Shown: one piece after another, positions 1 through 7,210 of the stretch
How positions within the stretch are numbered: position 1 is the stretch's first letter
How the letters are laid out: each line of letters starts with the position of its first letter
Origin: Candidatus Pacearchaeota archaeon
GTDB lineage: Archaea; Nanobdellota; Nanobdellia; Pacearchaeales; GW2011-AR1
Assembly (NCBI GenBank): GCA_026395855.1
Contig: JAPLXX010000007.1
Location: forward strand, 1 to 8,711
Reading direction: 5' to 3'
Length of the DNA stretch: 8,711 nucleotides
The notes under the pieces: model-generated
Told to the model about the DNA's origin: nothing
What the model saw: the letters and a program-made list of their open reading frames with translations, nothing else
The model's database searches: none
Program-made: the position numbers and the translations under genes

Positions 1-422
1 AATTCTCCAGGAACATAATTCTTCAATTCTTCTGGAAGATCAAACTTTAATCCAGTAGCAATTCCTTTTACAATCTGGGTCAAATCTTCGAGAGAAAGTC
101 TTTTTTTGGCTTCTTCAATTTGTTCAACCATTTCAGCAGAAACTTCATAATTTGTTATAGCAGGCTCCCCATAAATTCCAAGTTTATCTCCTCTTGTTTT
201 TGCTTTTTCGTAAGCAGTATTTCTGGCTTGAGTGGCTTCGTTGCTACCCATTACTTCCGAGGAAGTAGCTTCAGCACCCTGAACACCAAGACTACCATAA
301 AGAGATTGATTACTTCTAACTTGATTACTGCCAAGAACATTTTGGAATACTTTACTTTCAAGGGTCTTTCTAGCAAAATCTCTTTGCTGGGCCCTTAATT
401 TTTCAACTTCTTCTTTTTCCAT
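1..422 (-). CDS. Unrecognised protein, 3' end outside window
   Basis: An open frame starts with ATG at 422 and runs off the left edge without a stop, so 140 residues are visible and the C-terminus is missing. I do not recognise the family. Residues 1-26 form a highly charged helix (begins MEKEEVEKLRAQQRDFARK). Residues 28-62 are rich in Ser, Gly, Asn and Gln and look like a flexible linker. Residues 93-130 are again helical and acidic (around EMVEQIEEAKKRLSLEDL). There is no signal peptide or membrane segment in the visible part, so it is probably cytosolic. The start is supported by a TTTATAAA box centred about 25 nt upstream, the spacing expected of a leaderless archaeal mRNA. It follows the L10e gene on the same strand after 66 nt but has its own promoter, so it is likely a separate transcription unit. 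The gene itself is fairly sure; its function is unknown. Confidence 0.75.
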   Translation of the reverse strand, partial: MEKEEVEKLRAQQRDFARKTLESKVFQNVLGSNQVRSNQSLYGSLGVQGAEATSSEVMGSNEATQARNTAYEKAKTRGDKLGIYGEPAITNYEVSAEMVEQIEEAKKRLSLEDLTQIVKGIATGLKFDLPEELKNYVPGE

Positions 423-442
423 AAAATTCCATAGTTTTGATA

Positions 443-450
443 TTTATAAA
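443..450 (-). promoter_or_regulatory. TATA box for the gene starting at 422
   Basis: A perfect TTTATAAA, preceded on the minus strand by purine-rich AGAAACA that could act as a BRE (TFB recognition element). Its centre lies about 24.5 nt before the A of the ATG at 422, so transcription should begin at or next to the start codon, giving a leaderless message. The octamer is its own reverse complement, so strand is assigned from the downstream gene. Confidence 0.65.
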
Positions 451-488
451 TGTTTCTATTTTGTTACTATTACATAGTTAAGAATTCT

Positions 489-1028
489 TCAGGCTGTTTT
501 CACTTCATAAATCAGCTTTGTCCTGCACGGAAGCTTTGGCTTGACACGCTTAAGTATTTCCCTCACAATCTGGCATGTCTTTTCCGTCGGTGTTGCTATC
601 ATAAAAATTCCACTGCCTTCCTTTAATAATGCAGCTTTTCCAGAAGATCTTCCAAATGACAGCTGCATTCCTGTTTGCATTCTGTCAGCTCCTGCTCCTG
701 TCAGCATCTTGTTTTCTCTCTGAATGTGATGCGGAAAAGGAATAACTTTGAAAAAATATTGCGCAGGAAGAAGAGTGTCCAGCTGCTTGTTAATATACTG
801 CCTTGAAGCTTCAAGTGCATTGTGCCGAACCTGTGCGTTTTCTGTAGAAACCATTGTAAGCACGTGGGGAAGTTTGCCGTTGACAAGCATATCATTAGAG
901 CCCATTGAGAATTTGACAATAGATTGCGGCGGAACAGTTTTTATGTAAGATTTTCCTTTTTTGCTGCTGATTCTCGTGAACGGAACAACTATCTTATGAG
1001 TATATGATAATGCTTTTCTTAATGCCAT
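489..1028 (-). CDS. rpl10e: Large-subunit ribosomal protein L10e (uL16 family)
   Basis: Archaeal/eukaryotic L10e, the counterpart of bacterial L16, which sits between the central protuberance and the A/P-site region of the large ribosomal subunit. The 179-residue protein carries the family's conserved blocks: QVRHNALEASR (66-76), HHIQRENKM (100-108) followed directly by LTGAGADR, and a GMQLSFGRSSGKAA segment (120-133) matching the usual GMRxAFGKPxGxAA. The N-terminus MALRKALSY resembles the usual archaeal MALRPAKCY opening. An in-frame TTG at 1046 would add six residues (MGEIVK). I chose ATG at 1028 because GGGGGAG lies 9 nt before it and the family normally begins at this Met. It is the last gene of the L35Ae operon and starts 2 nt after the stop of the upstream small gene. 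The C-terminal tail, roughly after residue 165, seems lineage-specific. Confidence 0.95.
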   Translation of the reverse strand: MALRKALSYTHKIVVPFTRISSKKGKSYIKTVPPQSIVKFSMGSNDMLVNGKLPHVLTMVSTENAQVRHNALEASRQYINKQLDTLLPAQYFFKVIPFPHHIQRENKMLTGAGADRMQTGMQLSFGRSSGKAALLKEGSGIFMIATPTEKTCQIVREILKRVKPKLPCRTKLIYEVKTA

Positions 1029-1030
1029 TT

Positions 1031-1219
1031 TTACAATCTCCCCCAATATTCTCCTTTCTTCTTTATTGAATGTTCTTCTACTGTATCTTCTGGAGCAAAA
1101 CCCAATTTTTCTTCTAGCACACTTAAACCATTTGCTACAGCTGAAAGAATACCATTATTTATTACATAATTAACAAAACCTCTTATTCCCTCATAATTGA
1201 TGCCTTTTATTCCACTCAT
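1031..1219 (-). CDS. 62-aa unknown protein between two ribosomal genes
   Basis: I do not recognise the family. The 62-residue product begins MSGIKGINYEGIRGF and splits into two parts. Residues 10-40 could form an amphipathic or moderately hydrophobic helix (FVNYVINNGILSAVANGL). Residues 41-62 are acidic then basic, ending in KKKGEYWGRL with aromatic residues near the C-terminus. There is no zinc-ribbon cysteine pair or signal peptide. The strongest evidence that it is real is its setting: its ATG overlaps the L35Ae stop (ATGA), GGTGGAG lies 5 nt before it, and its TAA ends 2 nt before the L10e ATG. Translation of all three is therefore likely coupled. Position suggests a ribosome- or translation-related role, which is inference only. 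A fast-evolving ribosomal protein or assembly factor is possible. Confidence 0.72.
   Translation of the reverse strand: MSGIKGINYEGIRGFVNYVINNGILSAVANGLSVLEEKLGFAPEDTVEEHSIKKKGEYWGRL
1038..1044 (-). promoter_or_regulatory. Shine-Dalgarno site of the L10e gene
   Basis: GGGGGAG on the minus strand ends 9 nt before ATG 1028, complementary to the archaeal 16S 3' end. It lies inside the last codons of the upstream small gene. It decides the start at 1028 over the in-frame TTG at 1046, because that TTG overlaps the site itself. Confidence 0.7.
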
Positions 1220-1473
1220 TTCATCTCCACCGCCGTTGTTATTGCTTGTCCTGGCAATCCTCTTTCAAAAATAGCGCGGACAAGCCCTTTATTTCCATGG
1301 GCTCCTGAGATTTTGCCTGCAATTATTCTTCCGGCAGGAGATTTCCATTCGACATTTTTTCCCTTGAGCTTTTCAGCTTCTGCTCTGCTAGTCATACCAA
1401 AGTCCAGCAAAAAATGCCTTTCATGTATAACATTTACTCCTCTTCGAAATTGAATTACTTTACCGATTGTCAT
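1216..1473 (-). CDS. rpl35ae: Large-subunit ribosomal protein L35Ae (eL33 family)
   Basis: An 85-residue protein matching archaeal/eukaryotic L35Ae, a small beta-barrel protein on the solvent side of the large ribosomal subunit with no bacterial counterpart. The diagnostic C-terminal half is clear: KNVEWKSPAGRIIAGKI (39-55), AHGNKGLVRAIFERGLPGQA (58-77), then a short ending in VEM. The N-terminal GKVIQFRRG matches the first strand of the family. Length is typical of archaeal members (about 80-100 residues). It is the first gene of a three-gene operon with the 62-aa gene and L10e, and its stop overlaps the next ATG. There is no Shine-Dalgarno sequence before its start (GATGATATATAATG), and a TATA-like box sits about 26 nt upstream, so a leaderless message is likely. 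The gene upstream on this strand (trm11-like) ends only 46 nt before it. Confidence 0.95.
   Translation of the reverse strand: MTIGKVIQFRRGVNVIHERHFLLDFGMTSRAEAEKLKGKNVEWKSPAGRIIAGKISGAHGNKGLVRAIFERGLPGQAITTAVEMK
1225..1231 (-). promoter_or_regulatory. Shine-Dalgarno site of the 62-aa gene
   Basis: GGTGGAG on the minus strand, within the final codons of the L35Ae gene, 5 nt before ATG 1219. It supports the small gene as a translated product and coupling with L35Ae. Confidence 0.6.
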
Positions 1474-1495
1474 TATATATCATCAAGAAAATTAG

Positions 1496-1503
1496 TTTTT
1501 AAA
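1496..1503 (-). promoter_or_regulatory. TATA box of the L35Ae operon
   Basis: TTTAAAAA on the minus strand, centred about 26.5 nt before the ATG at 1473, between the stop of the trm11-like gene and the L35Ae start. The spacing predicts transcription starting at the start codon. An AT-rich background makes any single match weak; the fit of spacing is the main support. Confidence 0.55.
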
Positions 1504-1519
1504 GGTTTTTAATTATGTT

Positions 1520-2623
1520 TTAATGTTCCAAAACAAATATCTCTCTGCCGACAATTTGATTTTCTCTGAATTCCTGTATTGGAAATCCTTCTGCAAGTCT
1601 AAGCCCTGTATTATTGATTATTCTGTTTGAATTGCATCCTATTCTTTTTATTCCTGCCCGAGTTGCTGTTTTTATAAATGGCGCTGTAAAAACAAATCTT
1701 CCAAAGATATTTTCTGTAAAATTTCTTAAAACTTTAATCATCAAATCTTCATATTCTTTTAACATTAATGCAGATTTCTCCTTGTCAGGAAGAGATTTAA
1801 GAATCTCTCCTAAATGAGGTTCTGTGACCATTGCTTTTGATTTTTTTATCTTTACAATAGTTGAATTTCCATTAATTACTCTATAATTTTCTTCTGAAAA
1901 TTTCCCCCATTTTAAATTTGCTTTAATTCCTTCTATTGCTTTAGGATCTTTGTCAATTCCAACAACATTTATTCCAAGCCTTAATGCTTCCTGCAGAATA
2001 ACGCCGATACCGCAAAAAGGGTCAACAAGAACTTCTCCTGAACTAACTTTTGAAAGATTAATCATAATTTTTGCAAGACGCGGAGAAATAGACAGACTTT
2101 CTCTTCTTACAGGTTTTTCCATGTCAATTCTTTCAAGTTCTTCATAATCGCAGGTTTCAATTATTCTTCCGAATTTATTTTCAAAAACAAAATATTGCTC
2201 TTCAACAAGCTTGTGCGAAGAAAGAGTTCTGATTTCTTCTCCTGACTGCAGTTTCATAAAATTAGCGATTTTCTTCTCTGTTGCTTTTAATCTTTCTTCT
2301 TTAAATTTGGCTTTTAATCTTTCCTTGACATTATCAAAGAATTCAATTTTATTTGTAAAATCCCATATAACATAATTTAGCTTATTTTTCGAAGTGTAAT
2401 ATAAACTTAAACCCCCAATTTTTTTATTAAGATTAACTTCATCTGCTAAAACTTCCCCGATTGCAATAACTCCCCCAAATCTGCTGATAATTCCTTTTTT
2501 CAGTACAGGAAGCTCTGCCAAAATAGCATTTTTGTTCCTTGCATACACAAAATTCCCAAAAAAGCTCTGCAGCTCAAGAATAGAAAGCTCTGGGTTTCTT
2601 CCAAGGATAAATATGTATTCCAT
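1520..2623 (-). CDS. Trm11/TrmG10-like tRNA guanine-N2 methyltransferase
   Basis: A 367-residue SAM-dependent methyltransferase of the Trm11/TrmG10 family, whose members methylate N2 of guanosine 10 in tRNA. Residues 1-60 form the N-terminal domain, and 60-165 probably a THUMP-type RNA-binding region, weakly conserved to my eye. The family signature KPVRRESLSISPRLAKIMIN (170-189) precedes SAM motif I, VDPFCGIG (200-207), and GIDKDPKAIEG (222-232) supplies the acidic residue that binds the ribose. Where the family has catalytic D-P-P-Y-G, this protein has T-E-P-H-L-G (267-272), replacing the first Asp, the second Pro and the stacking aromatic. The end of the protein, FVLEH, looks complete. No Shine-Dalgarno sequence precedes ATG 2623; a TATA box 25 nt upstream implies a leaderless mRNA. 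Family placement is solid, but the exact methylated site is inferred and the motif change leaves activity open. Confidence 0.85.
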   Translation of the reverse strand: MEYIFILGRNPELSILELQSFFGNFVYARNKNAILAELPVLKKGIISRFGGVIAIGEVLADEVNLNKKIGGLSLYYTSKNKLNYVIWDFTNKIEFFDNVKERLKAKFKEERLKATEKKIANFMKLQSGEEIRTLSSHKLVEEQYFVFENKFGRIIETCDYEELERIDMEKPVRRESLSISPRLAKIMINLSKVSSGEVLVDPFCGIGVILQEALRLGINVVGIDKDPKAIEGIKANLKWGKFSEENYRVINGNSTIVKIKKSKAMVTEPHLGEILKSLPDKEKSALMLKEYEDLMIKVLRNFTENIFGRFVFTAPFIKTATRAGIKRIGCNSNRIINNTGLRLAEGFPIQEFRENQIVGREIFVLEH

Positions 2624-2644
2624 GATAAATTGACAAATAATTTG

Positions 2645-2652
2645 TATATAAA
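2645..2652 (-). promoter_or_regulatory. TATA box of the trm11-like gene
   Basis: TTTATATA on the minus strand, centred about 25.5 nt before ATG 2623. With no ribosome-binding site in between, this predicts a leaderless message. Confidence 0.6.
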
Positions 2653-2813
2653 ATTACCTGAAGAGTTAATTAAAAGTTTTTTAATAAAGTAAATCCTAAG
2701 TTAAATATTATTAGATAATTAAATTAATGTTGTCTAAAAATGTTATTATAGTAAGATTTGTTATATTAAAACTTGCTTTATTGGTTCTACATCAATCATC
2801 AATTATAAAATCA
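2653..2813. other. AT-rich spacer with no gene seen
   Basis: The spacer between the trm11-like promoter and the stop of the nucleotidyltransferase gene. I see no open frame of note, RNA gene or strong hairpin. The nucleotidyltransferase gene ends in tandem in-frame stops (TGA TGA) followed by TTTT on its strand, and further short T runs follow, which could serve for archaeal termination. Nothing else stands out. Confidence 0.5.
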
Positions 2814-4667
2814 TCAAAGAACAATTTCAAAATTTCCAAGCTCTTTCTTCACAAGCTCAAAGACTTTTGGATTTATCTCAAGTGTTTTTGAAAGCTTCTG
2901 ATTAGCCATACATTCTGAAACTTCTTTCATATTTGATGGTTCTATTTTATCTGTTATCTTTTTTATTATTTCTCCCTCGAATAAAAAGCTTACGCCGTTA
3001 CAGTGAAGAAGCTCTGCACGCGCAGGTTTTCCGTCTTTTTCATACTTGAGCACCATTCTTGCTTTTTCCATAGCCATCAAATCACTTCTCTGGGAATATT
3101 CTATTAGATCATTTATCAAAATAGATGCATTTTTTCTTGCATTATCAACTTTTCTTGCGTCAAGATGTCCTTTTTTGAATTCTGTTTTTGCAGTTATTAC
3201 ATCATACAATATTTTCAGATGATTCTGCGTGAATTTTCCTTCTTTCACAAGTTTTTCAAAATCAGAAACAGTTTCTGCCTGGGATTTTTTTCCAAAAATA
3301 GCTTCAAGCAGGTCAAAAATATCTTTGTGAATCTGTTCTACTGTTTTTTCCTGGCTGCGTTTCTCTATCTGCTTTCTTAATTCTTCAAGTCTTTTCAGAT
3401 AGTCTTCTGTGTCATCCAGCATTTTATCCAGCTCAGCTCCCTTAATTTCCTTTAATTTTTCATGCTCAAAATCCTTGTAAGCTTGGATTATATTTTCCAA
3501 TATAGTTATGTATTTTTTCTCAAGCATTTTTTCTTTGTCTACAAATATTCTTTTCATTTCCCCTGCTGTTTGCTTTGGAGTTGGCGGAGCTAATCCATAA
3601 AGCATAAGCAATGCCTGGCTCGGAGTCAAAACACTCCAATAAACATCATGAACCAGAATATCCAGCATCGCTGCTTTTGCCCTTTTTACAGTTTTGTCAC
3701 CCATTGACATAAACATATCTATTGCTTCTGGAGAAGGCTTCAGGCGGCCCATTTTCAGCAAAGCTTTCCACGGCAAAAATGTTCCTCTGTCATATAATGG
3801 AACACCGTCTCTTATAAAAGTGAAGATAACAGGATGAGCATCTTTAACACTTTCCCAGAAATCAGTTAAGAGATAAGGCTGAACATTAAGAATATTTTTC
3901 TTTGCACCTGCAAGAGCTGTTGCTTCAGAGATATACTGGAATATCATGCTTCTCAGCCTTTCTTTCAGCTCAAGCCTTGGCATTCTCTTGACATCTGTGT
4001 CATTAATTATGATAAAAACATCAACATCTGATTCTTTTGTAACATCTCCCCTAACCATGCTTCCTGCAATAACATAAGAAACAATATATTTGTCAAATTT
4101 CTGAAGAACAAGAGCTTTGTGAATTTCTGCAACTCTTAAGGATTCCAGAATCCCTGTATCATACAAAGGATAAGACATTCCTATAGCAGAAACCATTTCA
4201 AATTTGCTGTCAAGGCATGCTTCCCAAATATCAACAGGTGTTTTGATGTAGAGCCAGACTTCTTTCTTAATTTTGTCAATTTCTGCAATCATCTCTTTCT
4301 TTATTTTGGGAATTTCCTTAAATTTCTCTTCGGGAATTATAACATATAAATGATTTTTCTTCTGCAGTTTCTGGAGCTCTTCAGGAGGAATGTTTTCTCC
4401 TATTTCATCTTCGACAAACAGCTTTATTGCCTGGGGCGCAAGAATTCCTATTGCCTGAACAAATGGATATTTTTTTACAATTAGAGCTTTTATCTTGTCA
4501 AATTCCTTTTTTGTCTTCTCCATTTCTTTCTGAAGTTTTTCAGTGCCTTCCGGAAGAAGCGGCTTTTTGCCGCTGTAATTATTATCTAAATCCATTCCGG
4601 GAATTTCCTGCATTTCAGAATTTTCTTCTTTCTTGTCTTCGGATTTTCGTTTGCTGTCTGTTTTCAT
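2814..4667 (-). CDS. Nucleotidyltransferase protein with HEPN-like regions
   Basis: A 617-residue, probably cytosolic protein. Residues 1-45 are charged and disordered. Residues 201-219 hold the polymerase-beta-type nucleotidyltransferase signature AGSMVRGD...SDVDVFI, with Asp214 and Asp216 as metal ligands; the third carboxylate is not obvious (NVQPYLL near 261-267). Residues 45-185 look like a degenerate copy: NHLYVIIP (105-112) aligns with SDVDVFII, and W-x-x-x-L-D...PLYDTG (148-172) with the later FWES...PLYDRG (270-295). Residues 322-400 resemble HEPN helices (RAKAAMLDILVHDVYWSVL) and 475-530 a second helical unit, without a clear R-x4-6-H RNase motif. Residues 405-440 form a charged helix or coiled coil. 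The NT-HEPN pairing is known from toxin-antitoxin modules, where the nucleotidyltransferase modifies the HEPN partner; here the parts would be in one chain. A house-keeping RNA- or nucleotide-related role is equally possible. It has its own promoter, and no Shine-Dalgarno sequence is seen. Confidence 0.8.
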   Translation of the reverse strand: MKTDSKRKSEDKKEENSEMQEIPGMDLDNNYSGKKPLLPEGTEKLQKEMEKTKKEFDKIKALIVKKYPFVQAIGILAPQAIKLFVEDEIGENIPPEELQKLQKKNHLYVIIPEEKFKEIPKIKKEMIAEIDKIKKEVWLYIKTPVDIWEACLDSKFEMVSAIGMSYPLYDTGILESLRVAEIHKALVLQKFDKYIVSYVIAGSMVRGDVTKESDVDVFIIINDTDVKRMPRLELKERLRSMIFQYISEATALAGAKKNILNVQPYLLTDFWESVKDAHPVIFTFIRDGVPLYDRGTFLPWKALLKMGRLKPSPEAIDMFMSMGDKTVKRAKAAMLDILVHDVYWSVLTPSQALLMLYGLAPPTPKQTAGEMKRIFVDKEKMLEKKYITILENIIQAYKDFEHEKLKEIKGAELDKMLDDTEDYLKRLEELRKQIEKRSQEKTVEQIHKDIFDLLEAIFGKKSQAETVSDFEKLVKEGKFTQNHLKILYDVITAKTEFKKGHLDARKVDNARKNASILINDLIEYSQRSDLMAMEKARMVLKYEKDGKPARAELLHCNGVSFLFEGEIIKKITDKIEPSNMKEVSECMANQKLSKTLEINPKVFELVKKELGNFEIVL

Positions 4668-4703
4668 TTTTATGTTTTTTCTGCTTATGAAAGTTTATTT
4701 GTT

Positions 4704-4711
4704 TTTATAAA
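4704..4711 (-). promoter_or_regulatory. TATA box of the nucleotidyltransferase gene
   Basis: TTTATAAA centred about 40 nt before ATG 4667. Transcription starting about 26 nt downstream would leave a leader of about 14 nt, with no Shine-Dalgarno sequence. It lies just past the stop of the kinase gene, so the 61-nt gap is both the end of the cassette and the start of a new unit. Confidence 0.55.
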
Positions 4712-4728
4712 GGTTTTGAGTTGATATT

Positions 4729-7209
4729 TTAAAATACGGGCGGTGAGGAGAGTATATGCCCAAAACTAGGTCCTGATTGTTCTGGTTGTAAATCTTTTGT
4801 GTCGTCTTTTATTCTTAAAAATTTTAATGCCTCAGTAATTTCCTTTGCTTTTGCTTGTGATTGCTCATCTGGTTTTGCCATAACTCTATAATCTATACAA
4901 TCTAAAATGCTATATCCCGCCCCTGCAGGAACCCATTTTTCCTCATATTCTACTTTAACTCCTTCTGATTCAAATCTACTTCTAAATCTTATTTTTTTCA
5001 ATTTCTTATTATTTAAAATTTTTCTAAACTCATCAATTATTCCTCTTTCATTGTCAGTTTTTCCGCTATAAACATCCCTCATCCCATCTTTATCCAATCC
5101 TGCAGCAATTCTTTTCTCCCGGAGTTTTCTTTGTTCTAAAAAATGCTTTGATTTTGTATAAAGAAATGGAAGGAAAGGGGCTGCTGAAAAGATACCTAAC
5201 ATAGCACCTCCAAAAGCTCCAATACCCCCAGCAGGTGTAGAATAAAAAGCCGCCATACCTACCAGAGCTCCAAGTCCCGTTGTTGTAATCGCTGTACCTA
5301 TTTGAACTCCTTTGGATTTTTCATCAATAGCTTTATTTTCCTCATCTGTCAACCTTATTTCTTCTTCTCCAACTTTCCCCTCTAAACCAACAGCCCTTCT
5401 TCCTTCTGCAATCCAAGAACCCATTTTACGGGTTTGAGAAGAGAGTTTTTTGGTTGCAAAATATGTTTTAAGCTTTGAACCGACAGTGGTACCAAAAATA
5501 GTATTGGCTGCGATGATAGATAAAACTCCAGGCTCACTAATCTGGTATCCAAGTGCATTAAAAAGAAATCCTATTCCCACATTTAAACCAACTAACCCTA
5601 TACCAAAACCACAAGGGGATCCTCCATTTAAAAAAGTAAAATCCTTTTCATTCGCTCCAAAAATTTCATATACTTGTTTTCTTCTCGCGAGATGAGCTTC
5701 TTTCTTTGCTTTAAGATTCTCATAAGTGTCGGGTGAAAAATCTTCTCCAGCACCCTTATTTAACCATATTGAAAAATTTGAAGGTCCTTTTTCTTGCAAA
5801 ACACCCTCGAGACTTGCTCTTTTTGGATTATGTGTTTCATCATGCACAATATTTCCAGCCAAAACTTCTTGAAGAATTGGATGTTCAGGAGCAACTAATT
5901 TAAAATATGCGGTTGCAATTTGAGAAATTCTAATTTTTTGCTCTTCACTTAAATAAGATCTTTTGCTTGGAAATCCACTAACAATATTAATTATATTTGA
6001 AACAGTTTCATAAACAGTACCTTTTTTGTTAAAATTATTCTGATTATTTGGACCAAAGATAGTTATTGTTCCATTGCCATTATCAACTGCCCTGAAAGGA
6101 TTTAAACCAGCTTGTGTTGAAGGAGGAACTGTTGATTGAACAGCAGAACTTTGTGCAGAAGATCTTCTTTCAATTTCATCTTCCATATCTCCATAATGTG
6201 ATTCTTGTTGAACTTCTTGTGGTTTTGGTTTGGCCAAAACAGGCAAAACATTGCCGTTCAAATTTCTTGATGAAGCATTGTAAAATTCCATTGCAGTCTG
6301 GAATCTATCTTCTGGCAATTCTCTTGTTGCTTTTTCAAGAACTTCAATAAGCCCTCTTGAAACATTTGTTTCTTGAAAATCTTCTCTTGATGGTCTTGCG
6401 TCGCAATCTTGCCATCTTTCTGAACCAATAAGCATATATCTCATTACCTGAGCGAGACTGAAAACATCTGCTCTTCCGTCAAATCCCTTAAGTTTTTTTG
6501 GGTCATTTAATTCTCCACTAACTTCTGGAGCAGAGAATCCATCTGAGACTACCATTGTTCTAAGAATACTTTTTCCACTTGTTGGCGTTGAATATCCAAA
6601 ATCAAGTAAAGTTGCTCCTTCTCCATTCAGAATTACATTATCTGGTTTTATATCTCGATGAACCCAAGGTTGAATATCAAAAGTATGAGCCCAAGAAAGA
6701 GGTTTTTTAGCTAACTCAAGTGCTTTTGCTACTTCCTCTTTTGATGGATGATAATCTGGAGAAACAACAATAGACCTTACACTTCTTCCATGTATAGGAG
6801 CAAAAACAGAAACAGGGTCGTTAAATGGAGGTGCAACACCAACTGCATACAATAAAGGAACATGTTCAATTCCTGCTGCATTTGCTAGTTTAAGAAAACC
6901 CATTTCTCTAGCAGCACCTTGCTCTGCTTTTAATATTGAATCCCAATCAGTGATTCTATCGCCATTTTCATTTCCATATCTCTTAACTACAACAGCTCTT
7001 CCGGTTTCTCTTTCTGTTGCATGATAAATTTTTCCTTGTCCACCAATTGCAATTTCTTTTCCAATGTCATATCTATCTAAAATATTTCCTGTTACCAAAA
7101 CAGGTTCTTGATATGTTTGAGATTGCGTTGCAATCTTTCTATTTCTTTTAAGATTACTCAACATTTCATTAGTAAATCTTGTTCCATTATTAGGAGGCTC
7201 CCATACCAT
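4729..7209 (-). CDS. Ser/Thr protein kinase with hydrophobic C-terminal half
   Basis: An 826-residue Hanks-type kinase that phosphorylates Ser/Thr of unknown partners. The catalytic domain spans about 45-315 with every key element: Gly-rich loop GGQGKIYHA (56-64), ATP-binding Lys76 in VVVKRY, candidate helix-C Glu96 or Glu102, catalytic loop HRDIKPDN (184-191), metal-binding DFG (203-205) and APE (227-229). It should be active. A Pro/Ser/Gln-rich linker (325-370) follows, then a mixed region (371-525). Four Gly-rich hydrophobic stretches, about 533-554, 560-578, 636-656 and 660-684, could form two membrane hairpins. The C-terminal 140 residues are soluble. No PASTA, TPR or other standard sensor is seen. 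It starts 1 nt after the stop of the small membrane protein with AGGTGA 9 nt upstream, so translation is coupled. Last gene of the cassette. Kinase assignment is firm; substrate and topology are unknown. Confidence 0.92.
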   Translation of the reverse strand: MVWEPPNNGTRFTNEMLSNLKRNRKIATQSQTYQEPVLVTGNILDRYDIGKEIAIGGQGKIYHATERETGRAVVVKRYGNENGDRITDWDSILKAEQGAAREMGFLKLANAAGIEHVPLLYAVGVAPPFNDPVSVFAPIHGRSVRSIVVSPDYHPSKEEVAKALELAKKPLSWAHTFDIQPWVHRDIKPDNVILNGEGATLLDFGYSTPTSGKSILRTMVVSDGFSAPEVSGELNDPKKLKGFDGRADVFSLAQVMRYMLIGSERWQDCDARPSREDFQETNVSRGLIEVLEKATRELPEDRFQTAMEFYNASSRNLNGNVLPVLAKPKPQEVQQESHYGDMEDEIERRSSAQSSAVQSTVPPSTQAGLNPFRAVDNGNGTITIFGPNNQNNFNKKGTVYETVSNIINIVSGFPSKRSYLSEEQKIRISQIATAYFKLVAPEHPILQEVLAGNIVHDETHNPKRASLEGVLQEKGPSNFSIWLNKGAGEDFSPDTYENLKAKKEAHLARRKQVYEIFGANEKDFTFLNGGSPCGFGIGLVGLNVGIGFLFNALGYQISEPGVLSIIAANTIFGTTVGSKLKTYFATKKLSSQTRKMGSWIAEGRRAVGLEGKVGEEEIRLTDEENKAIDEKSKGVQIGTAITTTGLGALVGMAAFYSTPAGGIGAFGGAMLGIFSAAPFLPFLYTKSKHFLEQRKLREKRIAAGLDKDGMRDVYSGKTDNERGIIDEFRKILNNKKLKKIRFRSRFESEGVKVEYEEKWVPAGAGYSILDCIDYRVMAKPDEQSQAKAKEITEALKFLRIKDDTKDLQPEQSGPSFGHILSSPPVF

Positions 7210-7210
7210 T

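Noticed and set aside
480..489. Perfect palindrome AAGAATTCTT at the end of the L10e gene
   Set aside because: Only 10 bp with no loop, and it overlaps the stop codon; it is too short for a convincing terminator or operator.
1029..1046. Upstream TTG start adding six residues to L10e
   Set aside because: The TTG overlaps the Shine-Dalgarno site itself, and the family begins at the MALR Met at 1028.
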